From Caulobacter segnis (GTDB lineage: Bacteria; Pseudomonadota; Alphaproteobacteria; Caulobacterales; Caulobacteraceae), in the NCBI RefSeq assembly GCF_003243465.1, contig NZ_QFQZ01000026.1, positions 1 through 53,472 on the forward strand: a DNA stretch of 53,472 nt. The letters run 5' to 3'. The notes under the pieces were generated by a model. That model searched no databases, was not told where the DNA came from, and saw nothing but the letters and a program-made list of their open reading frames with translations. Positions 7,817-16,536 of this stretch are shown one piece after another (within the stretch, counting starts at the first letter, position 1; each line of letters opens with the position of its first letter). A program made the translations under genes and the position numbers.

Positions 7817-10717
7817 CTAGAAGAGCAGTTTCCGTACGCTGAACTGCACCACGCGCCCGCGCGGATCCAGATAGTCCGGCTGATAGGTCACCGGGATGAC
7901 GCCGTTGGCGTCGCGAACGGTTTGCTTATCGTTGAACAGGTTGTTGACGGCCAGGGTCAATCGGGTCCCGCGCAGGATCGGGTACTGCTGCACCAGCTCA
8001 CGGCGGACACCGAGATTGGCGAACAGGCGCAGGTTGACGGTGGCCAGGCTGGAGAAGTCGAGGTCGGTCGTGGCGCCGCCGACGCCGCTGTCGACATGGG
8101 TGGCGCTCTTCCAGTTGGCCGTGACGCGCGCGCCGAGGCCATACTTGGTGATCCCCGCCTGGGCCTCGACCTCGTTGCGGGCCTGGCCGCCGCCCGAGCC
8201 GATTACGTCGCCGTTCAGCAGGTCGAGAACCGGAACGCCGTCGGCGACAGTGACTTGCTCCTTGAGGTGGATCGTGTGGAACAGGGCCAGCTGCAGGCGC
8301 GTGGCACGCGGATTGCCGCCGCCGCCCCGGCCGCCGAAGCCGCCGCCGCCAAAGCCCCCGCCCGGGCCGCGCGCGCCGTCGCCGCGTCCACCACCGCCGC
8401 CGTCGAAGCCGGTGCGCGGAACGGTGTCGCCGACGGCAGGGGCTTGGGCCTGCTGCTGCGCGGCGTTGGGGTCGGAGGGCGTTTCCGTTGGCGGCGTCTG
8501 CGGACGATCCGCCGCGTCGGCTGTGGGCCGCGCGGCCTGGTCGCCGGCAAAGCGCGGACGGAAATCGCCGGGCTGGGGCGGCGGCGCATTGCCGATCTGC
8601 CGCGAGAAATTGAAGCCCCAGCGGAACTGCTCGCTCTCGCGCTTGGCGAAGTTGACGGGACGGGTGTCGATGCGGGTCAGCACGCCGTTGGCGTCGCGGG
8701 TGAAGCGGTCGGGGAAGGCCGCCTCGACCGCCGCCGTCGCCGCCGGGAAGCTGGAGACCGGATCGTCGATCCGCACGCGGCTGTAGTTGGCGGTCAGGGA
8801 CAGGCCCTGGATTTGGTCGGGCTTGTAGGTCGCGCCCAGCCGCAGGACGTTACGGGTCTCGGCCCGCAGGTTCGCGTTGCCGCCGCTGATCCGGGTGACG
8901 TCGACGCTCTGGCCGCGCACATAGTCGAAGACCTGGGCGTTGGGCGTGGTGATCAGCGGATTGCCCAGCTGGCTGATGCTGGGGGCGTTTTCCTGGCGCG
9001 TCGCCGAGACGATGAAGCTGACCGGCTTGATCGGCGACCAGGTCGCGCCGCCGCCGATCGTGGTCAGGCTGCCGAAGTCCGAGACGGAATGGACGGCGAG
9101 GTTCAGGTTGGCCGACAGGTCGCCGATTCCAGCGCGCACGCCCTTGCGGCGGCTGGCCAGCGGCAGGTCGAAGCTGACCTGGGCGTTGGCGTCGCCGCGC
9201 GACAGCTCGCTGTCGCTCTCGACGCCGGAGCGGAGCGAGGTGGCGGTCAGGCGCGAGCCGGTCACGCCCAGCTTCACGGTCGTCGACAGGTCGCCGGCCT
9301 TCAGCTTGGCCAGGGCGCCGTTGGCGACGAACTGCAGGTCGCCGCTGTCGGTGGTCGAGCGGGCGCGGTCGGTGTTGAGCGAGAGGCCGGTCAGGGGCGC
9401 GAACGGATTGAAGGTCGGATCCAGCGCGGTCAGGCGGGTCTGCAAGCCGGTGACGTCCACGCTGCGGTCGGTCTCGGTCTTGCTGATCGCGTGGTCGTAA
9501 TTGCCGGTCAGCGACAGGCGCAGCGCCTCGGTGTCGCGGTTCAGAGTGAAGCCGGCGTGGCCCGCGAGGTTGCGGTTGGTCTGGCCCAGGGCGTCCTGGT
9601 CGCCGAGATAGCGATAGAGCGCCACGTCCTGGCCGAACGGCGAGAACGGATCGGCGGCGGGGATCAGGAGGCGGGCGCGGGCCGGGCCGAGCAGCGAGTC
9701 GGTCTGCGAGGCGGTCAGGCCCAGGTTCAGCGTGGCCGACACGTTGTCGAGGATGTTGCGGTTCGTCACGCTGTTGATCGACAGCTGCCGGTTGCGCGGC
9801 AGCAGGGTGCGGTCATCGCGGATGTCGCTGGTGTTGGCGCGGCCGGCGGTGGGCAGGAAGGCCGACAGGGGCTGGAGGCCGCCGGCGGCCGCGGCGGGGA
9901 CGCCCGCCACCGTGACCGGCGTTCCGGCCAGGGCGCTCAGGCTCGCCAGCGGGCCGCCGTCGACCGAGCCGATATTGCCGGTGAAGTCGTAAAGCCCGGT
10001 GCTCGTCCGGCTGACTAGGTCGCGGTCGCTTTCCAGCAGCTGGTCGGCGTTCTGGATCTTGATCGCCAGGTTCGTGCGGCCGTCACGGTTCAGCCGCAGC
10101 TGGCTCCAGTTCAGTTGCTGGCTCATCTGGCCGCCGTCCGTCGAGCCGCCGACCGTGGCGTCCACGGTCGAGGCGCGGAAACGCTGGCGCAGCACGATGT
10201 TCACGACCTTCTGGTCGGCGGTGTAGCCGTACTTGAGCGCCACCTCCTCGGGCAGGATCTCCACGCGCTGAATCGCCTCGGTCGGGATGTCGCGGATCTC
10301 GCCCTGGCCCGAGATGCGCCGGCCGTTCAGCAGCACGACGGGATCGCCGCCAAGGCCGCTGGTGGTCTGTGGCGTCAGCTCGGTCAGCAGGTCGTCCATC
10401 GACGAGACGCCGAACGCGCGCACGTCGGCGGCGCTGAAGGTCTCCTCGGCCGGGATGTCGCCCAGCACCGCGCCATAGGGCTTGCCGCTGGCGGTGATGG
10501 TGATGGCCTCGACCTCGGTGTCGGCGTCCTCGGTCGTCGCCGCGGTCTGGGCGGGCTTCGGCGCGGCCTGAGTCGCGCGCGGCGCGGCCGGCGCCGGGGC
10601 CGGCGCGGCGGGCTTGGCCTGGGGCGCGGCGGGGGCGGGCGGTGTCTCCTGGGCCTGGGCGGCGCCGGCCGCGACGAATCCCAGGAACCCGACCAGGGCC
10701 AGCTTGCTGCTCGTCAC
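7817..10717 (-). CDS. TonB-dependent outer membrane receptor with Gly-rich insertion
   Basis: The GTG at 10717 is chosen because GGAG lies 7 bases upstream and a signal peptide (KLALVGFLGFVAAGAAQAQ) follows at once. The 966 residues comprise signal, a Pro/Ala-rich linker (about 22-60), plug domain (VRAFGVSSMDDLLTEL, VVLLNGRRISGQGEIRDIP, QRVEILPEEVALKYGY) and a long beta-barrel ending in Phe, as expected for BamA-folded proteins. At about residues 708-803 the barrel is interrupted by a Pro/Gln-rich then Gly/Arg-rich low-complexity stretch, probably a surface loop. Neighbours are trehalose synthesis and a broken GH15 gene, hinting at a carbohydrate ligand, but the ligand cannot be read from sequence. 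Confidence 0.88.
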   Translation of the reverse strand: MTSSKLALVGFLGFVAAGAAQAQETPPAPAAPQAKPAAPAPAPAAPRATQAAPKPAQTAATTEDADTEVEAITITASGKPYGAVLGDIPAEETFSAADVRAFGVSSMDDLLTELTPQTTSGLGGDPVVLLNGRRISGQGEIRDIPTEAIQRVEILPEEVALKYGYTADQKVVNIVLRQRFRASTVDATVGGSTDGGQMSQQLNWSQLRLNRDGRTNLAIKIQNADQLLESDRDLVSRTSTGLYDFTGNIGSVDGGPLASLSALAGTPVTVAGVPAAAAGGLQPLSAFLPTAGRANTSDIRDDRTLLPRNRQLSINSVTNRNILDNVSATLNLGLTASQTDSLLGPARARLLIPAADPFSPFGQDVALYRYLGDQDALGQTNRNLAGHAGFTLNRDTEALRLSLTGNYDHAISKTETDRSVDVTGLQTRLTALDPTFNPFAPLTGLSLNTDRARSTTDSGDLQFVANGALAKLKAGDLSTTVKLGVTGSRLTATSLRSGVESDSELSRGDANAQVSFDLPLASRRKGVRAGIGDLSANLNLAVHSVSDFGSLTTIGGGATWSPIKPVSFIVSATRQENAPSISQLGNPLITTPNAQVFDYVRGQSVDVTRISGGNANLRAETRNVLRLGATYKPDQIQGLSLTANYSRVRIDDPVSSFPAATAAVEAAFPDRFTRDANGVLTRIDTRPVNFAKRESEQFRWGFNFSRQIGNAPPPQPGDFRPRFAGDQAARPTADAADRPQTPPTETPSDPNAAQQQAQAPAVGDTVPRTGFDGGGGGRGDGARGPGGGFGGGGFGGRGGGGNPRATRLQLALFHTIHLKEQVTVADGVPVLDLLNGDVIGSGGGQARNEVEAQAGITKYGLGARVTANWKSATHVDSGVGGATTDLDFSSLATVNLRLFANLGVRRELVQQYPILRGTRLTLAVNNLFNDKQTVRDANGVIPVTYQPDYLDPRGRVVQFSVRKLLF

Positions 10718-10824
10718 CGCGCGTCTCCGAAGTCTATCAAGTCCCAGGACCGCCGATGCCTGCGCGATGTGGCGTCCGGATTTCAGTGTTTGCCGAGCTT
10801 GCAACAACTTGGCCTAGCGTTCGC

Positions 10825-12624
10825 CTAACGGACGGACGTCCAGGGGCGGCTCAGCAGCACCGCGCAGTTGATCAGCCCGACCAGCGAATAGGTCTGCGGA
10901 TAGTTGCCCCACAGCTCACCGTCCGCGAAACCGATGTCCTCGGACAACAGCCCGGCCCCCGTGCGCCGCGACAGCATATCCTCGAACAGAGCCCGGGCCG
11001 CGTCGGAGCGGCCCTGAAGGTGCAGGGCCTCGATCAGCCAGAAGGTGCAGATGTTGAACGCCGTCTGCGGCGAGCCGAAGTCGTCGGGGATGGCGTAGCG
11101 CAGCAGGTAGGCGCCGCGCCGCAGGCCTTCCTCCACGGCCTTCAGGGTCGCCAGGTTGCGCGGGTCCTCGGCCTTGTGGAAGCGCAGGTCGACCAGTTGC
11201 AGCAGGGAGGCGTCCAGCTCGTCGCCCTCGAAGGTGGCGGCGAAGCGGCCCAGCGTCTCGTTCCAGGCGCGGTCCTCGATCACCTTGCGGACATGCGCCG
11301 CGCGGCCGTTCCAGAAGGCGGCCTTCTCGGACAGGCCCAGCTTCTCGGCGGCGTTGCCGAGGCGATCGCACGCGGCCCAGCACATGGCCGAGGAATAGGT
11401 GTGGACATTGGCGCGGCCCCGGAACTCCCAGAGGCTGGCGTCAGGCTGGTCGTGAAGGCGGAAGGCCTGCTCGCCCACGGGCTCCAGCGCCTCGAAGTCG
11501 TCGATCGTGGCCGGGCGCAGCAGGCGCTCGTCGAAGAAGGCCTGCACCGTCGACAGCACGATCTGGCCGTAGACGTCGTTCTGGATGTGCTCATAGGCCT
11601 GGTTGCCGACCCGCACCGGCCCCATGCCGCGTTAGCCGGGCAGGTCGGGGGCGACGGTCTCGGTTAGCACCTCCTCGAAGCCGACGCCGAACAGGGGCTG
11701 GATATGGCCGCCCTCGGCCCGATCGACGATGTTGCGCAGATAACCGAGATAGTTCTCCAGGACGTCGACCGCGCCCAGCCGGTTCAAGGCCTGGACCACG
11801 TAATAGGCGTCGCGCAGCCAGCAGTAGCGGTAGTCCCAGTTGCGGCCGCTGTCGGCGTGCTCGGGGATCGAGGTGGTCAGGGCCGCGACGATCGCGCCGG
11901 TCTCCTCGTGCTGGCAGAGCTTGAGGGTGATGGCGGCGCGGATCACCGCCGTCTGCCAGTCCAGCGGCACGGCCAGGCCCCGCACCCAAAGCTTCCAGTA
12001 GCTCTCGGTCTCGCGCAGCATTCGCTCGCAGGTCGGACCGACGGGCGCCTCGAAGCCTTCGTCCGCGCCCAGGAACATGGCGATCGGCCGCTCGAGGCGG
12101 AACGCGCGCTCTTCCAGGATGTGCGAGACCGGCGCGTCGGTGGTCAGGCGCATCGTCATGTCCGAGCACAGGTAGCGGATATGATGCGAGCCGCGCGTGT
12201 GCTCGGCGACCTTGGCGCCCCAGCCGGCCGTCGGTCGCAGACGCAGGGTGATGCGCGCCACGCCGACCAGGGGGCGGATCAGGCGGATGAAGGCGGTGGG
12301 GCGGAAGATGCGGCCGAACTGCTGGTAGCGCGGCGCGAAGTCGAGGATCTCGATCCGCGCCCCGTCCTGGTCGGCGATCTCGGTGCGCAGGATCGGCGTG
12401 TTGCGGATATAGCCCTGGCGGACCTCGGCCCGGCGGTCGACCTGCACGTCCCACAGGCCCTTGGCGTCCGCGCCATCGGGGTCCGCATCGTCGAGCAGGG
12501 CGCTGAACACGGGGTCGGAATCCACGCGCGGGGCGCAGGCCCAGACGAAGCGGCCGGCGGTGTCGATCAGGGCGCTGACCGCGCAGTTGCCGATCGGAAA
12601 AAGGTCGAGCGTCTTCTTGTCCAA
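10825..12624 (-). pseudogene. GH15 glucoamylase/trehalase-like gene interrupted by an in-frame TAA
   Basis: Read through, this is one 600-codon frame of normal length for bacterial GH15 proteins. Codon 331 is TAA (11634-11632), splitting it into fragments 11632-12624 (330 residues) and 10825-11625 (from the next ATG, 266 residues). The first half has SALIDTAGRFVWACAPRVDSDPVF and RNWDYRYCWLRDAYYV, the substrate-binding region; the second has GPVRVGNQAYEHIQNDVYG and SEDIGFADGELWGNYPQTYSLVGLINCA-like features containing the likely acid and base. Relatives read LPGYRGMGPVRVGN here, so the stop replaces Tyr (TAC/TAT to TAA). Neither half should be active alone, and the second ATG has no good Shine-Dalgarno. 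A recent nonsense mutation or a sequencing error are the two explanations; the rest of both halves looks intact. Confidence 0.88.
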
Positions 12625-12838
12625 AGGTCTTGTTCCTAGCGCCCCTGTCGGCCGCCCCCAGCGGTTCGTCTTGCCGGGGTGAAACCAACGGTGTGGCTTG
12701 CGGGTTCCTATCCTTGAGAAATCCGTCGCGGCTTGGCGGCGGAAGGGTGGGGGCGCGGCCCGTCGCGTTGACGGCGAAGGTCCAGGCGACCATCTGAACT
12801 TTGTGACGCGGCGCGGCCGCGCGAGGGCGACGGACAGA

Positions 12839-14338
12839 GTGACGGTGAAGCGAGTCTTGAGATCCTGCGGCGTCCTGGCGGCGGCGCTGAGCGTGTTGCC
12901 CGTCTCGCCTGTTCTGGCCCAGTCCCAGAGCCCGCCCGTCGCCGCCGGCCGTCAGGTCCAGGCGGTCCCGGTCGTCCCGGCCGCGCCGCCCGTGGATCTC
13001 GCCGCCCTGTCGTTGAGCGCGCCGCAGGTCGAGGCCCTGGCCCAGGCGCTGCGCGGCGCGGGCGCCCATGGCCTGCCGCCCGAAAGGTTCGCGCCGGACG
13101 CGGCGATGGCGCTGCTGGCCGACCCGTCCGCCCGCGCCAAGGGACAGGCGCAACTGATCGACCTGACCCTGGCCTATGCCCGCGCCGTCCATGTGGGCCG
13201 CCTGCCGGCCAGCGGGTTCATGGCGGAGTGGGGGCTGCGGCCGGAGGCCTACGACCCTGCGCCGGATTTCGCCGCCGCCGTCCAACAAGACCGGGTCGCC
13301 GCTTGGCTGGCGAGCCTGCCGCCGCCCTACACCGGCTACCAGACGCTGATGACGGGCCTTTCGACCTATCGCGGTCTCGCGGCCAAGGGCGGCTGGAGCG
13401 TCGTGCCGGCCGGGCAGAGCCTGACCGAAGGCATGGCCGACCCGCGCGTGAAGACCCTGCGGACCCGGCTGGCGGTTGAGGATCCCACGGTCGCCCGCAC
13501 CGGAAGCGACGTCTACGATCCGGCCTTGGTCCAGGCCGTGCAGCGGGCCCAGAAGCGGTTCGGCCTCAATCCCGACGGCGTGGTCGGGCCCGGAACGCTG
13601 AACGCCCTCAACGTCCCGGTCCAGCGGCGCATCGACCAGATCGAGGCCAATATGGAGCGCTGGCGGTGGTTGCCCCAGACCCTGCCGGCCGACCGCATCC
13701 AGGTGAACGTCGCCGCCGCCGTCATGTCGGTCTTCCAGCAAGACACGCCGACCCTGACCATGCGCGCCGTCACCGGCCGTCCGGGCGACGAGACGCCGAT
13801 GCTGTCGTCGATGATTCATAGCGTGGTGCTGAACCCGCCCTGGAACGTGCCGCAGTCGATCGCGGCCAAGGAGCTCTGGCCGAAGGAGAAGGCCAGCCCC
13901 GGCTATCTGGCGCGCAATGACTTCATCGTCATCCCGACGGACGACGGCGGCTCGCGCCTGCAGCAGAAGGCTGGACCCAAGGCTGCCCTGGGCCAGGTGA
14001 AGTTCGACTTCAGCAACCCCTACGGCGTCTATCTGCATGATACGCCCAGCCGCTCGAAGTTCGACAGCTTCAGCCGCCTGGCCAGCCACGGCTGCGTGCG
14101 CCTGCAAAAGCCGATCGAGCTGGTGAAGTTGTTGCTCGCGGGCGACCCGGTCTGGGCGCCCGAAAAGATCGACGCGACCCTGGCCTCGGGCGATACCGTG
14201 CGCGCCAAGCTGCCCCAGCAGATCGCGGTCTTCCTGCTCTATTGGACGGCCTATGTGACCCCGGACGGTCAGGTGAATTTCCGCGACGATCCGTATGGCT
14301 GGGACAAGGAGCTCGTGCAGCGTATCGCCGCACTTTGA
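12839..14338 (+). CDS. Murein L,D-transpeptidase, YcbB type
   Basis: Forms 3-3 cross-links in peptidoglycan in the periplasm. A signal peptide (VLRSCGVLAAALSVLPVSPVLAQ) begins near residue 5 of the GTG 12839 start; an alternative GTG at 12845 is equally possible and no start has an ideal Shine-Dalgarno. After a YcbB scaffold region come a peptidoglycan-binding motif (VQRAQKRFGLNPDGVVGPGT), the ERWRWLP segment and the YkuD catalytic domain with LNPPWNVPQSIAAKE and SHGCVRLQ, in which Cys419 is the nucleophile. About 499 residues, within the family range. The next gene encodes a YcbK-like protein, the same pairing as ycbB-ycbK in Escherichia coli. Confidence 0.92.
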   Translation: MTVKRVLRSCGVLAAALSVLPVSPVLAQSQSPPVAAGRQVQAVPVVPAAPPVDLAALSLSAPQVEALAQALRGAGAHGLPPERFAPDAAMALLADPSARAKGQAQLIDLTLAYARAVHVGRLPASGFMAEWGLRPEAYDPAPDFAAAVQQDRVAAWLASLPPPYTGYQTLMTGLSTYRGLAAKGGWSVVPAGQSLTEGMADPRVKTLRTRLAVEDPTVARTGSDVYDPALVQAVQRAQKRFGLNPDGVVGPGTLNALNVPVQRRIDQIEANMERWRWLPQTLPADRIQVNVAAAVMSVFQQDTPTLTMRAVTGRPGDETPMLSSMIHSVVLNPPWNVPQSIAAKELWPKEKASPGYLARNDFIVIPTDDGGSRLQQKAGPKAALGQVKFDFSNPYGVYLHDTPSRSKFDSFSRLASHGCVRLQKPIELVKLLLAGDPVWAPEKIDATLASGDTVRAKLPQQIAVFLLYWTAYVTPDGQVNFRDDPYGWDKELVQRIAAL

Positions 14339-14413
14339 CCCGGCTCAGCTTGCATTCTTAACGCTCTTGCGGTGTCCTGCCCGCTCTTCAGTGTCGGGTA
14401 AGGGCGTAAACGC

Positions 14414-15052
14414 ATGCATCGACGTAAGCTGCTCCAGTGGGGGCTGGGCGCTTTCGGGGCCGGACTTCTACCGCTCGCGGCCGCGCGCGCCGACGACGAC
14501 ATCATCGGCGCGATCCTGCAGGGAAAACATCCGACCGCGCCGCCCGTTCCCGCGCAGCCCGCTCTGCGCCCGACCGTGGCGGCCGTTCCGGCCCCTGTCG
14601 AAACCCGCTGGGTGCATTTGCACAATGTCCACACGGGCGAGAAGCTGGAGGCGGCCTACTGGGAGAACGGCGACTATGTCCCCGACGCCGTCCAGGCCCT
14701 GGACAAGGTGCTGCGCGACTATCGCAACGACCAGGTCCATCCGATGGACCCCGGCCTCTACGACATCCTGGCCAAGATCCAGGCCCGCACCGAAACCAAG
14801 TCCCCGTTTCAGGTGATCTCCGGCTATCGCTCGCCGGCGACCAACAGGATGCTCGCCAATCGCAGCGGCGAGGTCGCCAAGCACAGCCTCCACATGGAGG
14901 GCAAGGCGATGGACATCTATCTGGAAGACGTCGCCCTCGAACATGTCAGGGCCGCCGCCCTGGATCTCGGCATGGGGGGTGTGGGTTATTACCCGCAGAG
15001 CCGGTTCGTCCACGTGGACGTGGGCCGGGTGCGCCAGTGGAAGGGCGCGTGA
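14414..15052 (+). CDS. DUF882/YcbK family peptidoglycan-associated peptidase-like protein
   Basis: A 212-residue exported protein. The N-terminus RRKLLQWGLGAFGAGLLPLAAARA has a twin-arginine and hydrophobic core, suggesting Tat export as proposed for YcbK. The C-terminal domain belongs to the M15-like/DUF882 group: VISGYRSPATNRML, a zinc-type HSLHMEGKAMDIYLED motif and YYPQSRFVHVDVG supply the His/Asp ligands expected of a D,D-carboxypeptidase-like fold. It starts 75 bases after the L,D-transpeptidase and is followed 15 bases later by a small membrane protein, so the three are probably one cell-wall operon. Catalytic activity is inferred from ligands only. Confidence 0.9.
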   Translation: MHRRKLLQWGLGAFGAGLLPLAAARADDDIIGAILQGKHPTAPPVPAQPALRPTVAAVPAPVETRWVHLHNVHTGEKLEAAYWENGDYVPDAVQALDKVLRDYRNDQVHPMDPGLYDILAKIQARTETKSPFQVISGYRSPATNRMLANRSGEVAKHSLHMEGKAMDIYLEDVALEHVRAAALDLGMGGVGYYPQSRFVHVDVGRVRQWKGA

Positions 15053-15067
15053 TCGAAGCGAGGTAGG

Positions 15068-15400
15068 ATGAGCGAGCGTCGTGGCGGCCGGTTCGGCTCA
15101 ATCTTTGTCGGCTTCGTCCTCGGCGTCCTGACCACCCTGGTGGCGATCTTTTTCCTGAACCTGGGCGACGACGGCGGCGTCGAGGACGTCACCGAGCCGC
15201 GTGTCTCCGCCGCCGAGCAGGCGGCCGACTCGGCGATGCGCGCGCCGTCCAACGTCGAGACGGCGCCGGCCGTGGAGACCGCTTCGCCCACGCCGCCGCC
15301 GGACACCGCGCCGGCCGCCGCGCCGCCGCCGCCCGCTCAGCTCGATCCCCAGGTCGCCGAGGACGCCGCCGCGGCCGGCATGACCTCGCGGACGCGCTAG
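15068..15400 (+). CDS. Small single-pass membrane protein with Pro/Ala-rich tail
   Basis: The 110-residue protein starts at ATG 15068 with a GAGG-type Shine-Dalgarno and lies 15 bases after the YcbK-like gene. A positively charged N-terminus precedes one transmembrane helix (IFVGFVLGVLTTLVAIFFLN, about residues 11-30), so the rest should face the periplasm. From residue 45 on it is acidic and then Pro/Ala-rich, probably disordered. No known domain is recognisable. Position suggests a role with the two preceding cell-wall enzymes. It ends 1 base from the convergent DUF4337 gene. Confidence 0.72.
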   Translation: MSERRGGRFGSIFVGFVLGVLTTLVAIFFLNLGDDGGVEDVTEPRVSAAEQAADSAMRAPSNVETAPAVETASPTPPPDTAPAAAPPPPAQLDPQVAEDAAAAGMTSRTR

Positions 15401-15401
15401 A

Positions 15402-15974
15402 TCAGGTCAGGAAGCGGCTGAGCAGGTCCGGGTGGATCATCCAGCCGAAGAAGCCGGACAGGCCCATCAGCACGCCGAACGCGCCGAAGCCCCAGCTGGC
15501 GTAGAGCACCCTCGCGCTCTCAGTGAGGGCGGCTACGGCGGCGATCGACACCGCGATCGAGACCAGGGCGTCGCACATGTCGAACTGGTCGTCGTGATAG
15601 TTCAGGGCGTCGTAGCGCTGCTCGAAACCCCGCGCCTTGGCGGCCAGGACCGGGATCTCCGCCTGGTACTTGGCCACCTGGGCCTTCAGGGCCGCCAGAC
15701 GCGTGTCGAACGCCGCCGTGTCGTCCGCCTTCGCCACGCCGCGCAGCAGGGTCAGTTCGTCCAGCGAGCCCTCGGTGATGTGCAGCTTGGTCTTGGCGGC
15801 CTGGTACTCGCCCCAGGTGTCGACCGCGTCGGCCTTGGCCTGCTGCATGGACTGCACCAGGTTGTCGTCCTTGATCTTCATGATGCCGAGGAACACCGAC
15901 AGCACGACCACGGTGATCGCGACCATGCGGTTGAGGGCCTTGCTCTTGGCCTCGGCGGAAATCTCGATGTCCAT
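15402..15974 (-). CDS. DUF4337 family membrane protein
   Basis: A 190-residue protein starting at ATG 15974 (GGAG 7 bases upstream). Transmembrane segments are visible near residues 18-35 and as two helices toward the C-terminus, with a helical stretch rich in Lys, Ala and Gln between (NLVQSMQQAKADAVDTWGEYQAAKTK), probably a coiled coil. This arrangement, including the WGEYQAAKTK motif, is that of DUF4337 proteins, whose function is unknown. It is transcribed toward the YcbK operon and divergent from the GFA-family gene. A much longer upstream reading of the same frame exists but has no supporting start. Confidence 0.82.
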   Translation of the reverse strand: MDIEISAEAKSKALNRMVAITVVVLSVFLGIMKIKDDNLVQSMQQAKADAVDTWGEYQAAKTKLHITEGSLDELTLLRGVAKADDTAAFDTRLAALKAQVAKYQAEIPVLAAKARGFEQRYDALNYHDDQFDMCDALVSIAVSIAAVAALTESARVLYASWGFGAFGVLMGLSGFFGWMIHPDLLSRFLT

Positions 15975-16071
15975 GCTCAAGCTCCGGTGTCCGCGACGCC
16001 TTGACGCGGGAGCAGGGCGGTTTCGTGGCGAAGCCTGCTGACACCGCGCTGGCGGCAGCAGGGGCGCAGGT

Positions 16072-16090
16072 TCCTTGGGCAAACCAAGGA
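16072..16090 (+). promoter_or_regulatory. Hairpin enclosing the GFA-gene Shine-Dalgarno
   Basis: TCCTTGG (16072-16078) pairs with CCAAGGA (16084-16090) around loop GCAAA. The right arm contains the AAGGA of the ribosome binding site, so folding would mask it. This could tune translation of the downstream gene; no ligand or thermometer class is recognised. Confidence 0.4.
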
Positions 16091-16097
16091 GATGCGC

Positions 16098-16481
16098 TTG
16101 GCCATCAGGGGAAGCTGCCTGTGCGGCGGCGTTCGGTTCGAGCTGTTCGAGCCGCCGGCGATGATGGGGACATGCCATTGCTCCCGCTGTCGCAAGGCGG
16201 GGTCGGTCACCTACGCCTATGTCCGGGCCGAGGCGTTCCATTGGCTGGCGGGCCGAGCGCTCTTGACCCGCTACAAGCCCCGGCCGCCGTTCCGCTTCGT
16301 CCGCACGTTCTGCCGCCGCTGCGGCACGGCGTTCGGCGACCCCGACACGGGCCGGGTGATCGCCGTCGCGGCCAGCTGCCTGGACGACGATCCCGGCGTG
16401 CGGGCGTCGTTCCACGAATATGCGCCGGACGACGTCCCCTGGTCTCCGGGCTGCGGCGATGGGCCGTTCGGCTTGAAATGA
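16098..16481 (+). CDS. GFA/CENP-V family zinc protein
   Basis: A 127-residue protein of the glutathione-dependent formaldehyde-activating (GFA) fold. Zinc-ligand cysteines are in place: CLCGGVRF, CHCSRCRKAG and FCRRCGT. The start is judged to be TTG 16098, six bases after AAGGAG; the ATG at 16092 directly abuts that Shine-Dalgarno and is a less likely start. Most family members, despite the name, have unknown reactions on glutathione adducts or other thiols. It is a single gene, divergent from the DUF4337 gene and convergent with pstS, with a shared GC hairpin between. Confidence 0.88.
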   Translation: MAIRGSCLCGGVRFELFEPPAMMGTCHCSRCRKAGSVTYAYVRAEAFHWLAGRALLTRYKPRPPFRFVRTFCRRCGTAFGDPDTGRVIAVAASCLDDDPGVRASFHEYAPDDVPWSPGCGDGPFGLK

Positions 16482-16482
16482 A

Positions 16483-16512
16483 AAGGGCGGCGGCCCGAAG
16501 ACCGCCGCCCTT
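16483..16512 (-). terminator. Terminator between GFA gene and pstS
   Basis: AAGGGCGGCGG and CCGCCGCCCTT form an 11-bp stem with an 8-nt loop. Read on the minus strand it is followed by TTTTCATTTC, so it mainly terminates pstS; it may also slow plus-strand transcripts. Confidence 0.8.
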
Positions 16513-16536
16513 CAAGGCGATCGCGCGGTGAGCGCC

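Noticed and set aside
7784..10018. 744-codon open frame on the plus strand
   Set aside because: Antisense to a clear TonB receptor; composition is the Gly/Ala/Arg/Val-rich type produced by high-GC shadow frames, with no motif or start signal.
12687..12707. GGAAC...CGTT general-stress (EcfG/SigT) promoter for the GH15 gene
   Set aside because: Spacing is 13 bases rather than about 16-17.
11591..14107. 838-codon open frame on the minus strand spanning the GH15 and transpeptidase genes
   Set aside because: Runs antisense to the transpeptidase and out of frame with GH15; low-complexity composition.
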